38,910 nucleotides of DNA from an uncultured bacterium. GTDB taxonomy: Bacteria; Fidelibacterota; Marinisomatia; Marinisomatales; UBA1611. The notes under the pieces were generated by a model that saw only the letters and a list, made by a program, of their open reading frames with translations, did not search any database and had not been told where the DNA came from. Position 1 is the first letter of the stretch; each line of letters opens with the position of its first letter. The stretch covers positions 1 through 38,910 of the forward strand of contig CAJQGZ010000049.1 of NCBI GenBank assembly GCA_905478065.1. The letters are read 5' to 3'. This document shows, one piece after another, positions 1 through 8,528 of this stretch. The position numbers and the translations under genes were made by a program.

Positions 1-51
1 CTTTGATAATTGGTCTATTAGCAGGCTAGCAGGTTTAGGATATAATGGCAT
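1..51 (-). CDS. recR: Recombination protein RecR, N-terminal fragment (cut by window edge)
   Basis: Seventeen codons on the minus strand run off the window edge. They read MPLYPKPASLLIDQLSK, which resembles the RecR N-terminus (a short basic/proline start, then a helix of the type LIDxLxKLPGIG). The ATG directly follows the ybaB stop codon (TAA then ATG, no gap), so the two are translationally coupled. The order dnaX-ybaB-recR is conserved across many bacteria, which is most of the support for the call. RecR works with RecO/RecF in loading RecA at gaps. The zinc finger and Toprim domains lie outside the window. Confidence 0.75.
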   Translation of the reverse strand, partial: MPLYPKPASLLIDQLSK

Positions 52-375
52 TTAGAGGCCTGGTAAATTGAGACCTGAAAGCATGCCTCCAGTGACTGAG
101 CTCATTTTTTCTTTCGCTGCTGCTTGAGCTTTAGATATACCTTTATTGACAGCCGAAATAATCAAATCTTCAACTACTTCTTTATCTTCTTTTAAGCATT
201 CCTTATCGATATGCAATTCTAAAACTTCTAACTGCCCATTGATTTTCACTTTGGCCATTCCACCCCCAGATTCAGAATCTACGATAATATCTGAGAGTTC
301 TGACTGAACTCCTTCCATTTTCTTTTGCATATCCTGAGCCTGTTTTAACATTTTTGACATATTTCCTTTAAACAT
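52..375 (-). CDS. ybaB: YbaB/EbfC family nucleoid-associated protein
   Basis: A 107-residue protein of typical YbaB length. The N-terminal helix is rich in Met, Lys and Gln (MSKMLKQAQDMQKKMEGVQ), followed by the GGGMAKVKINGQLEVLEL strand pair characteristic of the family and a C-terminal helix ending in a Gly/Met/Leu tail. Family members are small dimeric DNA-binding proteins of the nucleoid; in several bacteria they are co-transcribed with dnaX and recR. The gene starts 10 bases after the dnaX stop with a clear AGGAGA ribosome binding site. It is followed without a gap by recR. Its cellular role is only partly known in any organism. Confidence 0.95.
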   Translation of the reverse strand: MFKGNMSKMLKQAQDMQKKMEGVQSELSDIIVDSESGGGMAKVKINGQLEVLELHIDKECLKEDKEVVEDLIISAVNKGISKAQAAAKEKMSSVTGGMLSGLNLPGL

Positions 376-385
376 AATTATTCTC

Positions 386-2212
386 CTAGGTTAAAATTTC
401 TCCGTCGAAGAGGTCAACAACTTTATCTCTTACTTTCTCATCCTGTTCTGAGTCTGTTGCATTCGTAAGAACTTGATCTACTGGACTCTTAATATTTTTT
501 TTACTACCTTTTAAAACTTTAAAACCAGTGCCAATACCATACTCTTCAGATAGTATTTCATTAATAATATCTCGGTTTTTTTCTATCATGCTAACATGGA
601 AGTCTAGAGTACTATTAATTTCGAAAACAACATCTGAACCAGATACTTCTACTGGTTTACTTTTATCTAAAATTGAAGCTATCGAAGGCTTTTTAATATG
701 CACACTATCAATGAATATTTTCCATTTTTCATTGATAGCTTTTAAATCGATTTTTTTTGATGTTTTTGTAACGGGATTACTTTCATTATCGAAATAGTTT
801 TCTTTAGGTTCAATGTTTTCTATTTTAGTTTCACTATTTTCTTCAGCTATTGAATCTGATAAAACTTTTTGATCTATAATATCGATTTTTTCAACCTGCT
901 CTTTTTTATCTGAAGAAACTTCAATTTCCACTTCGCTTATATCTTCTCTTTTATTCTTATCATTAGATTTTTCATCAACTTTGACATTCCCTGGAAGATT
1001 AGTATCATTATTTTTAATGACTAATCCTTGAACTTTTGCAATTTCCTGTTTATTTATGTTGTTAGAGAGACTATCATCATCAACCTCATTCGATGGCAAA
1101 ACAAGTAAGCTCTCAAGCGAAACAGACTTATCCATTTCTAATAATTTGAGTGATGTAAATTCAAGCAATAAGTATGGATCGTCTGAACGCCTAATATGAC
1201 TAGATACATCCATTAATACTTGGGTACATCTTAATAAATCTCGGTTATCCCAATTTGATGAATGCAAAATATATTTTTTCTTATTTTCTTGGTTCATATC
1301 AAGCAAGTCTTTTCCTTTATCTATTTGAGCATAAAGTAAGCTTTTTATATGATTAGATATACCATTAACGACTTCTTCGGCCGGGACACCAAAGCTTAAA
1401 AATTTACTTAAAGATGAAAGCAGTTCTCCTCCATTTTTACTTAAAAGTGCATTGGTATAATCAAAATATAAATCAGTTGGTATAACACCAAGTGCAATGA
1501 CTGTTTTATCATGATTAATTTCTGAACCGCAAAAGCTAATAACTTGATCTAAAATACTCAGGGCATCCCTCATACTTCCATCTGCTTTTCTTGCAATTAT
1601 TTGAAGACTATCTAGATCATAAGAAACTGACTCTTTATCAAGAATAAAATTAATTCTTGATATTATAGTATCAGTTGAAATTCGATTAAAATCGAATCTT
1701 TGGCATCTAGAAATTATCGTAGCTGGAACTTTATGGATATCAGTAGTACAGAAAATAAATTTACCGTGAGATGGAGGCTCTTCTAGTGTCCTTAATAAAG
1801 CATTAAAAGCAGGGTTAGTTAACATATGCACTTCATCAATAATTATTACTTTATAATTTCCAACCATCGGTGCAAACTTAATTTGTTCCCTTAGGTTTCT
1901 AATTTCTTCAATTCCTCGATTAGAAGCGCCATCAATTTCTAAAACATCAAGTGCGCGACCTTCTGCAATCTCTAAAGATAAATTTGAACTCGGATCAAAA
2001 TCATATTTTGCCCCACCCTCAGCATTGAGGGCCCTAGATAAAATTCTTGCGGTTGTAGTTTTGCCTACACCTCTAGGACCAGTAAACATATATCCCTGAG
2101 CAACTCGATCTAATTTAAACGCGTTAATCAATGTTTTTGTGACATGATCTTGGCCAACAATATCGTCAAACGTTTGTGGGCGCCATTTTAGTGATAATAC
2201 TTTGTAAGACAT
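386..2212 (-). CDS. dnaX: DNA polymerase III subunit gamma/tau
   Basis: A 608-residue clamp-loader ATPase. The AAA+ module shows Walker A (GPRGVGKTTTA, about residue 45), Walker B (IIIDEVHML), the sensor region CTTDIHKVPATIISRCQRF and the lid helices. Then comes a long acidic/lysine-rich linker (about 370-485) and a C-terminal tau-type domain beginning near LKAINEKWKIF. Odd: the four cysteines that bind zinc after Walker A in E. coli DnaX are absent; the equivalent segment is AEGGAKYDFDPSSNLSLEI. An A8 run sits just before the C-terminal domain, so a shorter gamma form is possible. The start codon lies only 6 bases after the SRP RNA 3' end, so there is no separate leader. Confidence 0.98.
   Translation of the reverse strand: MSYKVLSLKWRPQTFDDIVGQDHVTKTLINAFKLDRVAQGYMFTGPRGVGKTTTARILSRALNAEGGAKYDFDPSSNLSLEIAEGRALDVLEIDGASNRGIEEIRNLREQIKFAPMVGNYKVIIIDEVHMLTNPAFNALLRTLEEPPSHGKFIFCTTDIHKVPATIISRCQRFDFNRISTDTIISRINFILDKESVSYDLDSLQIIARKADGSMRDALSILDQVISFCGSEINHDKTVIALGVIPTDLYFDYTNALLSKNGGELLSSLSKFLSFGVPAEEVVNGISNHIKSLLYAQIDKGKDLLDMNQENKKKYILHSSNWDNRDLLRCTQVLMDVSSHIRRSDDPYLLLEFTSLKLLEMDKSVSLESLLVLPSNEVDDDSLSNNINKQEIAKVQGLVIKNNDTNLPGNVKVDEKSNDKNKREDISEVEIEVSSDKKEQVEKIDIIDQKVLSDSIAEENSETKIENIEPKENYFDNESNPVTKTSKKIDLKAINEKWKIFIDSVHIKKPSIASILDKSKPVEVSGSDVVFEINSTLDFHVSMIEKNRDIINEILSEEYGIGTGFKVLKGSKKNIKSPVDQVLTNATDSEQDEKVRDKVVDLFDGEILT
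751..758 (-). other. A8 slippery run inside dnaX (possible gamma/tau switch)
   Basis: On the coding strand the sequence is TC followed by eight A and then TCGAT, with the reading frame arranged as xxA AAA AAA, the phase of a -1 slippery heptamer. The codons are Lys486-Lys487. A shift to -1 would add seven residues (NRFKSYQ) and stop; the other frame stops after two residues. The run separates the disordered linker from the tau-specific C-terminal domain. E. coli and Thermus make gamma from dnaX by slippage on A-runs; that it happens here is inference. Confidence 0.4.
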
Positions 2213-2218
2213 TTTAAT

Positions 2219-2493
2219 TAGGCCATGCGGTTATATTTGGAAATCTCATAAATGAATATCTATTACCTTATCAGTTCAAATCTAATTAACTGCAAGCACA
2301 CAAAAAAGAAAGCTTACCGCTGCTCCTTTCCAGGCCTGACGGAGTTCACTAATTTAATGTTGCAACAGGACTAAACTATCAACACTGCATAGTACTAGAC
2401 AATCAATCGATAAAATCCTAGCATAAGTATCGATCTTGCTATAGCGGATTGCAAGTAACAGGGCACCGCTAACTCCCCATCTAGCACGGCCTA
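2219..2493 (-). ncRNA. ffs: Signal recognition particle RNA, large bacterial type with Alu domain
   Basis: The minus strand carries the highly conserved SRP helix-8 region (GTCAGGCCTGGAAAGGAGCA, near 2320-2340), the Ffh-binding loops. The 5' part reads like the Alu-domain start of cyanobacterial and other large SRP RNAs (GTGCTAGATGGGGAGTTAGC, then GGTGCCCTGT and CAATCCGCTATAGC). The two ends pair: TAGGCCGTGC (2493-2484) with GCATGGCCTA (2228-2219), a 10-pair helix with one G-U, which defines the ends and gives about 275 nt. The RNA forms SRP with Ffh and docks on FtsY, encoded at 32621-33511. It precedes dnaX as scr does in Bacillus. Confidence 0.93.
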
Positions 2494-2525
2494 AAATTAA
2501 TTTTCAAATCACTTTTTATGTTAAC

Positions 2526-2550
2526 TATAAATAGACATAAACTATTTATA
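2526..2550. repeat. Perfect AT-only inverted repeat upstream of the SRP RNA
   Basis: TATAAATAG (2526-2534) and CTATTTATA (2542-2550) form a 9-pair stem with a 7-base loop. It lies between the end of the upstream gene (2635) and the SRP RNA start (2493). A TTGTCA hexamer on the minus strand (2557-2552) could be a -35 box whose spacer overlaps the repeat. It may be an operator, promoter element or weak terminator; composition alone could also create it in DNA this AT-rich. The remaining bases 2494-2634 hold no gene that I can see. Confidence 0.35.
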
Positions 2551-2634
2551 ATGACAAAATTAAACACAAAATGTTATATATCTCATATTAATTATGACAA
2601 TCATATTTGTTTGTAAATGACAGCGTTTGAAACT

Positions 2635-3024
2635 TTAATAAATTACCACTATCTTAATTTCCTCGATTTCAAACCAATCCCAAAAATTAGACCTGTCTAA
2701 CTTTATAACACCGTCTTTAAAACTAAATCTCAATCGCTTTCTGTATAAAGATTCTGTGAACCAAAGAGAGTTTTCTCTTCTATAATAAATGGCAATGAAA
2801 GGAGGACTATCAGAAGAAAGATTAGGAATTTCTAAGGTACATATAGCTTCATTAAACTCACCTTCAGATGTAACAAAGTCTAACTTAGAGTAACTAAATA
2901 CTTTTTTAGTAAGTGGTGAAAATGAGCGAGATTTCTCTGGTTGTTCTTGACCGATCAAAAAAGACCAGAAAGTTACTGATAATAATATAAATTGAAGGCG
3001 AATGAGCACCCTCAAATTTGGCAC
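2635..3024 (-). CDS. Hypothetical exported protein
   Basis: A 129-residue protein that I do not recognise. The N-terminus has a basic/hydrophobic stretch (RLQFILLSVTFWSFLIGQ) that looks like a signal peptide with cleavage near the glutamine, as in other exported proteins of this window. The mature part (about 100 residues) has alternating polar/hydrophobic segments suggesting beta strands, with a run of aromatic residues near the end (NFWDWFEIEEI). It starts with GTG, sharing one base with the TAG stop of the gene before it (TAGTG), so translation is coupled. It is the last gene of the 6521-2635 operon, so a role linked to the FecR-domain outer-membrane protein is plausible but unproven. Confidence 0.7.
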   Translation of the reverse strand: MPNLRVLIRLQFILLSVTFWSFLIGQEQPEKSRSFSPLTKKVFSYSKLDFVTSEGEFNEAICTLEIPNLSSDSPPFIAIYYRRENSLWFTESLYRKRLRFSFKDGVIKLDRSNFWDWFEIEEIKIVVIY

Positions 3025-3458
3025 TACTTTTTGCCGCGCCCAAACAAACCTTTTTTCTTTGGGGCTTCTTCTTTAGGAGCTTCCTTTGAATTTTCTTCTT
3101 TTCTATCAGCAATACCTTCAAGCCTTTTTTCCCAATCACTAGCATCTTCAGACGCCCCAGGTCCATCGGGAACGTCATTATCGACTTGACCAGACCCTTG
3201 CTCAGGATTCTCCCAAATTTCTTTTAACTTTTCATGGCGCTTAACAGAATTATCACGCAAGTGCTCAAGCATCTCGCTTACTTCTTCATCAAAATCAGCT
3301 ATTGTTTGCTCCATTCGCCTGATTAGTTCTTCTTGCAATGGACCACCATATCCTTCACCAACTTTTTCCATCAGGTTGCCAAATTGCTCGATTAAATATT
3401 GTTTTTGAGGGTCCACTTTCGGTTTGTCCTCAATATTATCATTATTTGTTCCAGCCAT
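3024..3458 (-). CDS. Hypothetical highly charged cytoplasmic protein
   Basis: A 144-residue protein without signal peptide or membrane segment. Residues about 15-80 are predicted long helix, very acidic (EELIRRMEQTIADFDEEVSE), likely a coiled coil. Residues about 85-130 are low complexity (Gly, Asp, Ser, Glu, Lys) and the tail is basic (KKKGLFGRGKK), a possible docking or nucleic-acid-contacting end. I do not recognise the family. It sits between two exported proteins of the same operon (14 bases after the 256-residue gene, one-base overlap with the next), which is unexpected for a soluble cytoplasmic protein and suggests a partner role on the inner side of the envelope. Confidence 0.75.
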   Translation of the reverse strand: MAGTNNDNIEDKPKVDPQKQYLIEQFGNLMEKVGEGYGGPLQEELIRRMEQTIADFDEEVSEMLEHLRDNSVKRHEKLKEIWENPEQGSGQVDNDVPDGPGASEDASDWEKRLEGIADRKEENSKEAPKEEAPKKKGLFGRGKK

Positions 3459-3472
3459 AAAGACTCCAGTTA

Positions 3473-4243
3473 TTACTTATAATTTTGTTCATACTCATCC
3501 TGAGATAAGATAAACGTTTCTGATGGTGTTAAAACAGTCGCTAATGCTTCATAAAGCTCACTACTGAAAATTAATCCCACCACTATACCATAGAATTTAT
3601 AATACCATGACTCATCTAACCTAGGACTTCGTTGACTATTGTAAAGTGTAGCCACATTCAATCCAAAAGTTCCACTCAATCCGTAAATATACGGCTTTAA
3701 ACCTAAAAATTCATTACTGTAAAGTCTATATGAAATACGTTCAATATCATTCAAATCTATTTTTTCTATTGCTGTAGCAGTCTGCACAGCAACTAAATTA
3801 TCCTCAAAACCAATTAATGTTCCATTTAGCCGGTCACTATTGGTATGTATTATTTTGACATATTGGGGTTTTTTAATATCGTTTAAAATATCTGATGCCC
3901 TTAAAAAATCCATTCCAGCATACATTATCTCGCGAGCTTCTTTTGTGAATTCAGGTTGTCTATTTATGTTGTTTTGAAACCTAGTAAACTGCTTTAAAGA
4001 CATGTTTTTTTCGTAAGTCTTCTTTTTACCTTTTCTGTTAACGACAATTCTTACCTTGTAATCATTGCTGCTTTTTAAGTAAACCTGAGCACTCAAAAAA
4101 TTTCGTACTTTTGGGAAAATACGGTAAAACCTGTTTTCGTGAATGTCAATTAGGGTTCCAACCCTTGAGCTTAAAATAGCTATTTCACCTTGAGACTTTA
4201 ATGGACTCAATAAAACGATAAGCAGTAGACATATTTTGGCCAT
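3473..4243 (-). CDS. Hypothetical exported protein with an Sm-like beta segment
   Basis: A 256-residue protein starting with a signal peptide (KICLLLIVLLSPLKSQGE). Around residues 130-175 it carries a segment of the form KIIHTNSDRLNGTLIGFEDN followed by VAVQT...EKIDLNDIERISY, which resembles the small beta-barrel pattern seen in Sm-like folds and in many FCB-group envelope proteins. Near the end two hydrophobic stretches (IYGLSGTFGLNVATLY and FYGIVVGLIF) could be membrane-embedded. It follows the FecR-domain barrel gene by 7 bases, so it is in the same operon. No enzymatic motif is visible and function is unknown. Confidence 0.75.
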   Translation of the reverse strand: MAKICLLLIVLLSPLKSQGEIAILSSRVGTLIDIHENRFYRIFPKVRNFLSAQVYLKSSNDYKVRIVVNRKGKKKTYEKNMSLKQFTRFQNNINRQPEFTKEAREIMYAGMDFLRASDILNDIKKPQYVKIIHTNSDRLNGTLIGFEDNLVAVQTATAIEKIDLNDIERISYRLYSNEFLGLKPYIYGLSGTFGLNVATLYNSQRSPRLDESWYYKFYGIVVGLIFSSELYEALATVLTPSETFILSQDEYEQNYK

Positions 4244-4250
4244 TTATGAA

Positions 4251-6521
4251 TTAAAAACTAAATGCTGTCTCTACTTTCGTTTGTCTAACAGGTTCTAATT
4301 CCCCTGAACCATTATCTCGATAGAATTCACTATACTCCCAAATAAGACTAACACCTTTACTCATTTCGTAACCGACTTTATAACCCATGACAGTATTCGC
4401 AGAAGGATTTTTAAAATCAAAAGGGTCTTTATCGTTATTTCTTCTATAAAAAGCTGTTGCGACACTTAATTTGGGAATGTTGTCGGTATTTAATGTTAGA
4501 ACTGAGTTAAAACTATTGAATTCTAGAGTATCAGCTTTCATACTTGCATATGATGCATTAAAATTCAATAAATTGAGAATACTCATATTCGCAGATCCGT
4601 AAACACCACTTGATGACGCTTTATTATCATAATCTTCAAAAATAGACATATCTTTTGTTTTAATAGTCGTACTAGTACCTTCCGAAACACTTAAAACCCT
4701 ATTTAAATCATATGCTTGATCAAAAAATTGAGGGACATAAGATCCCTGCACAGAACGATATTCAAGTGAAAGATCGAGCAACCCAAAAAGTTTTGATCTT
4801 ATTCCTGGAAACGTAATCCCTGAGCCAGATCTTTCAGGTCGATAAAAAAGTGTATCAGAAGACTCACCTATCGTAGATACCTCAGGAAACATAAGAGAAT
4901 TAAATTCGGTATAAACTGTCAATGATAACATTTTACTTGTTAATACAGGATAAGAAACATCAAACGACCAAGCAGATACAGATGCTTTATTATCATTTAT
5001 GCTAAATGGCCTAGCTTTAATCATTACACTGTCGTCGATAGTATCAACAATATTATCACCGTCTGCGTCAATATCTATCAAAGAGTCTGGTACAGATAAT
5101 CCATGCCCTGGATCAGCCCAACCATCACCATCTGTATCATTCCAAAGAGTACTATCTGTTGGGAAATCATCAAACACATCAGGGAATGAATCGCCATCTT
5201 TATCTTTCATCGCAGAAAACATATTTGCATCTGAAATGTAATTGAGGCCAATAGTAATTGGTAAATTATCAGATATTTTATACTGAGCCCTCAAACCAAA
5301 TATCGTTCCTCCGCGAGAAAAATCTTTTATGTTTGATAGGAACACTTCTCCTCCAATAGATCCGAGATTAAAACCCGTATTTATCCCAACTCTTCTAACA
5401 GTTGGAAACTCCATCATGTTTGAATATCCTTTCATCAATCCACCTTGACCTAATGTCATATTTTCAATCGAACCATATTTTGCCCATATAGGAGAAGACT
5501 TTTCACCATATCGTATATATAAAATTTTATCATAAATCAAATCTGGATTATCATCAAAGTCCCACTCATCCTGTCTAATATTTCCTTCATCATCCATATA
5601 AACAACTAGATCTAAACCTATTCCAATACCCGCGAAATTGATTTCTGGTCTTAATGCTAACTGATTGTAAAGAGTACCATCTATTGTAGCAGAGCCAATC
5701 CCGAGTCCCATTCCAAATGGTTTTTTAGGCGCGCTAGGTGCATCATCTGTTTTTTGTGAATCATTAGAATCAACTTCATTATTAATGGTACTATCATTTA
5801 TTTGATCGGTTTTATTTTTGATTTCTGAATCATTTGTTTCTACTTCTCTTTGTTGATTATCGTTTTCTATTTTTTTTGATTCATCACGCTCTGAAGGTTT
5901 TTTCCTTTCTTCAACTTCTAACTCTAATTCTGGATCCTGAGGATATTCATTCGGACTTGCTGGAGCCTGCATCAAACTTCCAGTGGAACCACTTAGTGCT
6001 TTCTGACCTGGACCGACACTAACTGTTTGACCACTGACAGAGTTAAACACATCAAAAAGCCCTTCCTTACCTATAAATTGATCAACACCTGAAGGATTAA
6101 TCATAGCTGCAAACTCAGTGCCTTTTACACTAGCGACACTAACTGGTGAAACGACTCGAAATGTTTTGGTTCTGTTTTCTTTTTCGATTTTGTTTAAAAT
6201 TGTTCCAAATTCAATATTTACCGATCTTGTATTTTTTGTATCCATAATTTCAAACTGTGAATTAGGTTTGACCTTTACAACTGACCTGTCATCAATAAAA
6301 ATTAATGCTGCAAAACCATAATCGCCTACTTTGATGGCATCACCGTTATTAATACTTGCTCCTACTTGCGCAACTTCAGAGTATGTTTGCATACCCATTC
6401 GTTTTAAATAAACAACGCCTTCAGATTTAATCAATCTCGCAACCGACTCGCCAAAAGAAATATTTATAAAATAAAGAGAGACTAGAATTACTTTGTAAAA
6501 AGTCCGATTATGTTTCCGCAT
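4251..6521 (-). CDS. FecR-domain outer-membrane beta-barrel protein
   Basis: About 756 residues, using the ATG at 6521. A TTG 12 bases upstream is possible, but its own codons provide the GAGG ribosome binding site for this ATG. Order: signal peptide (1-24), FecR domain (about 25-165; RLIKSEGVVYLKR, NGDAIKVGDYGFAALIF, FRVVSPVSVASVKGTEF), a disordered Glu/Asp/Lys/Asn linker (about 190-265), then a region of repeated amphipathic strands ending in phenylalanine (KVETAFSF), the usual beta-barrel signature. A loop near 440-497 has aspartate repeats (DKDGDSFPD, DTDGDGWAD, DADGDNIVD) like calcium-binding thrombospondin type-3 repeats. FecR domains otherwise sit in iron-signalling anti-sigma regulators or bind polymers in the periplasm; no sigma gene adjoins this one. 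First gene of the operon to 2635. Confidence 0.85.
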   Translation of the reverse strand: MRKHNRTFYKVILVSLYFINISFGESVARLIKSEGVVYLKRMGMQTYSEVAQVGASINNGDAIKVGDYGFAALIFIDDRSVVKVKPNSQFEIMDTKNTRSVNIEFGTILNKIEKENRTKTFRVVSPVSVASVKGTEFAAMINPSGVDQFIGKEGLFDVFNSVSGQTVSVGPGQKALSGSTGSLMQAPASPNEYPQDPELELEVEERKKPSERDESKKIENDNQQREVETNDSEIKNKTDQINDSTINNEVDSNDSQKTDDAPSAPKKPFGMGLGIGSATIDGTLYNQLALRPEINFAGIGIGLDLVVYMDDEGNIRQDEWDFDDNPDLIYDKILYIRYGEKSSPIWAKYGSIENMTLGQGGLMKGYSNMMEFPTVRRVGINTGFNLGSIGGEVFLSNIKDFSRGGTIFGLRAQYKISDNLPITIGLNYISDANMFSAMKDKDGDSFPDVFDDFPTDSTLWNDTDGDGWADPGHGLSVPDSLIDIDADGDNIVDTIDDSVMIKARPFSINDNKASVSAWSFDVSYPVLTSKMLSLTVYTEFNSLMFPEVSTIGESSDTLFYRPERSGSGITFPGIRSKLFGLLDLSLEYRSVQGSYVPQFFDQAYDLNRVLSVSEGTSTTIKTKDMSIFEDYDNKASSSGVYGSANMSILNLLNFNASYASMKADTLEFNSFNSVLTLNTDNIPKLSVATAFYRRNNDKDPFDFKNPSANTVMGYKVGYEMSKGVSLIWEYSEFYRDNGSGELEPVRQTKVETAFSF

Positions 6522-6616
6522 TTTTTTCCTCAAATAGTTTAATTTAAAATTAGTTATCTATTTATTTTTGTACAAGAGGTTATGGTCCTGAACCAGTTTT
6601 ACAGTAATAGGTTATA

Positions 6617-8305
6617 TTATTTCCAGTTTTTAAGCTTGCTTGTCTGTCCAATTCCCGGATTAAAGCTATTTGTGGGGTCCAAGTCTTTATAAAAATCAGA
6701 AAGAGCAGGCTTAGCGAAATATTCGTGGCCGACATTGTGCTCTGCCGGATACTCGGCACCCCTGGCCTCATATATTTTTAATAATTTTTGTCTCAGCTTT
6801 TCAGCATCAACACCTTTTTTAACAATATAATTTTGATGCAAAACGTGACAGAATAGATGACCATAATATAATTTCATTTCTAATAAATCATCAATTTCAG
6901 GGGGTAATTTTTCAAACCAATCTTTATCATTTCGAGGTAAAGCAATATCCATGGATATAGTTCCTCCAGTTTTTTTCTCATTGAGTGCATAATAACGACC
7001 AAATGCGCTTGCGGCTACAAAACGATGCAAAAGCGCTTTTTCAGCTTCATCATTAGTACATATAAAAAAATCACCCTCATTACTTGCGAAGAAGTTATTA
7101 AAATATTCATTAGCTTCATTAATACCCTCATCCGACATTTCAATAACCCAGTGATGCTCGAAACGTTTACGGAAATTTTCCATTCTAAGCGGAAGGTGAT
7201 TAGGCCAAAAATTGCTTAAAATTTGCATTATTCTATCAGATAAATTATTGGGTAGAAATTTAAAGTTTTTAGCAATGAGGTCTACTCTTCTCTTTAATTC
7301 AAATAATTTCGGTATGAAACTAGGACCCATTTTATTTATGGCTATAAATGTATCTTTACTATATTTTTTTGCGGCATCATAGCAATCTCTATGCAAATAC
7401 TCTCCAGAAGTAGGCAGATTTTTAAAATTAGATAATATTTCTTTACGAATTTTACCGAGGATGTAATGATCATTTGTTCCTAGATAAAATACTTGGTTAC
7501 TCTTTGAGATAGGATACGTATCTAAACGTACAGCAAAAACACTGATTTTTCCCGCACAACCAGAAGCGCCATACAAACGCCTACTGTCTGCATTATGCCG
7601 TCCAGGTGTACTCGCATTAACATCTCTTATCCTTTCTTGATATTTATTATCAGATGCAAGTTTTGTTGAGTATTGAATATCGTTTTGTCCATAATTACTA
7701 TCTTGCAAATTTGTTAATATTTCTTTTGGAGTATTACCAAGATGAACATCTAATTCATTAACTAATATTAGTTTACCCTTTGAATCTATCTTTGCATAAA
7801 GTGAAAGCTCTGTGTAAGCTGGTCCTCTCTTGACCAAAGCACCACCTGAATTATTGCATACGCCGCCGACAATTGAAGCACCAATACATGATGAGCCAAT
7901 TACAGAATGAGGCTCTCTACCGTATGATTTTAGTTTGTCCTCAAGATTAAATAATGTACTGCCAGAGAATCCAATAATTTGCTTACCTTTGTCAATAATC
8001 TGGATATCGCTTAAGCGCATGGTATTTATAATTAATATAGGTCGGTCATAGTCGTAACCGTAGGGAGTAGATCCTCCTGTCAAACCCGTGTTTGCTGCTT
8101 GCATAATAACAATTATGTCCATGTCTACACAAAGCTGCAAGACTTGCCAAAGTTCAAATAATGTACCTGGTTTTGCTACTGCAATTGCATCACCTTCTCC
8201 ATATCTCCAGCCTTTTAAAAAAGGTTGTTTATTCCAATCGGCAGTAAGAGCATTAGATTCGCCAATAATAGAATTTAGATTTTTAATAAATTTGTTATTA
8301 TCCAC
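6617..8305 (-). CDS. dld: Quinone-dependent D-lactate dehydrogenase (FAD-linked)
   Basis: 562 residues, close to E. coli Dld (571), with near-identical stretches along the whole length: QAANTGLTGGSTPYGYDYDR, GREPHSVIGSSCIGAS, GGVCNNSGGALVKRGPAYTE and, in the C-terminal membrane-binding/cap part, LYYGHLFCHVLHQNYIVKKG and AEYPAEHNVGHEY. It oxidises D-lactate to pyruvate with FAD and passes electrons to membrane quinones; it is a peripheral inner-membrane protein. The start is GTG at 8305, chosen because it gives the same N-terminal length as E. coli Dld; I see no strong ribosome binding site. The gene stands alone between the FecR operon and a divergent surface-protein gene. Confidence 0.97.
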   Translation of the reverse strand: MDNNKFIKNLNSIIGESNALTADWNKQPFLKGWRYGEGDAIAVAKPGTLFELWQVLQLCVDMDIIVIMQAANTGLTGGSTPYGYDYDRPILIINTMRLSDIQIIDKGKQIIGFSGSTLFNLEDKLKSYGREPHSVIGSSCIGASIVGGVCNNSGGALVKRGPAYTELSLYAKIDSKGKLILVNELDVHLGNTPKEILTNLQDSNYGQNDIQYSTKLASDNKYQERIRDVNASTPGRHNADSRRLYGASGCAGKISVFAVRLDTYPISKSNQVFYLGTNDHYILGKIRKEILSNFKNLPTSGEYLHRDCYDAAKKYSKDTFIAINKMGPSFIPKLFELKRRVDLIAKNFKFLPNNLSDRIMQILSNFWPNHLPLRMENFRKRFEHHWVIEMSDEGINEANEYFNNFFASNEGDFFICTNDEAEKALLHRFVAASAFGRYYALNEKKTGGTISMDIALPRNDKDWFEKLPPEIDDLLEMKLYYGHLFCHVLHQNYIVKKGVDAEKLRQKLLKIYEARGAEYPAEHNVGHEYFAKPALSDFYKDLDPTNSFNPGIGQTSKLKNWK

Positions 8306-8528
8306 TTTTTAATATATCAAATTCAATTTATGATCACTAATTAATAGCTACAAATCACTATCTATTTTTAAAAACATCCATACTATTAGTGCTAATATAT
8401 ATATAATATGTTTGAAATATAGGCGTATTCATAACATTGTAGGTTTATTTAGTATTGTGTAATTTGAGAATAATTTGAAGATAGATAAGCTATATTATTT
8501 TTACAAAACAGCAAAAAATAAATATTAA
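8306..8528. other. Divergent intergenic region between dld and the surface-protein gene
   Basis: 223 bases, extremely AT-rich, with no open frame or structured RNA that I can recognise. It must hold the start signals for both divergent genes. Two TAATTTG motifs (near 8460-8480) resemble the -7 element of Bacteroidetes-type promoters, but the match is short and could be chance. Confidence 0.3.

Noticed and set aside
495-502. Second A8 run near the 3' end of dnaX as a frameshift signal
   Set aside because: A shift there would remove only about the last 35 residues, after the tau domain, so no useful shorter form would result.
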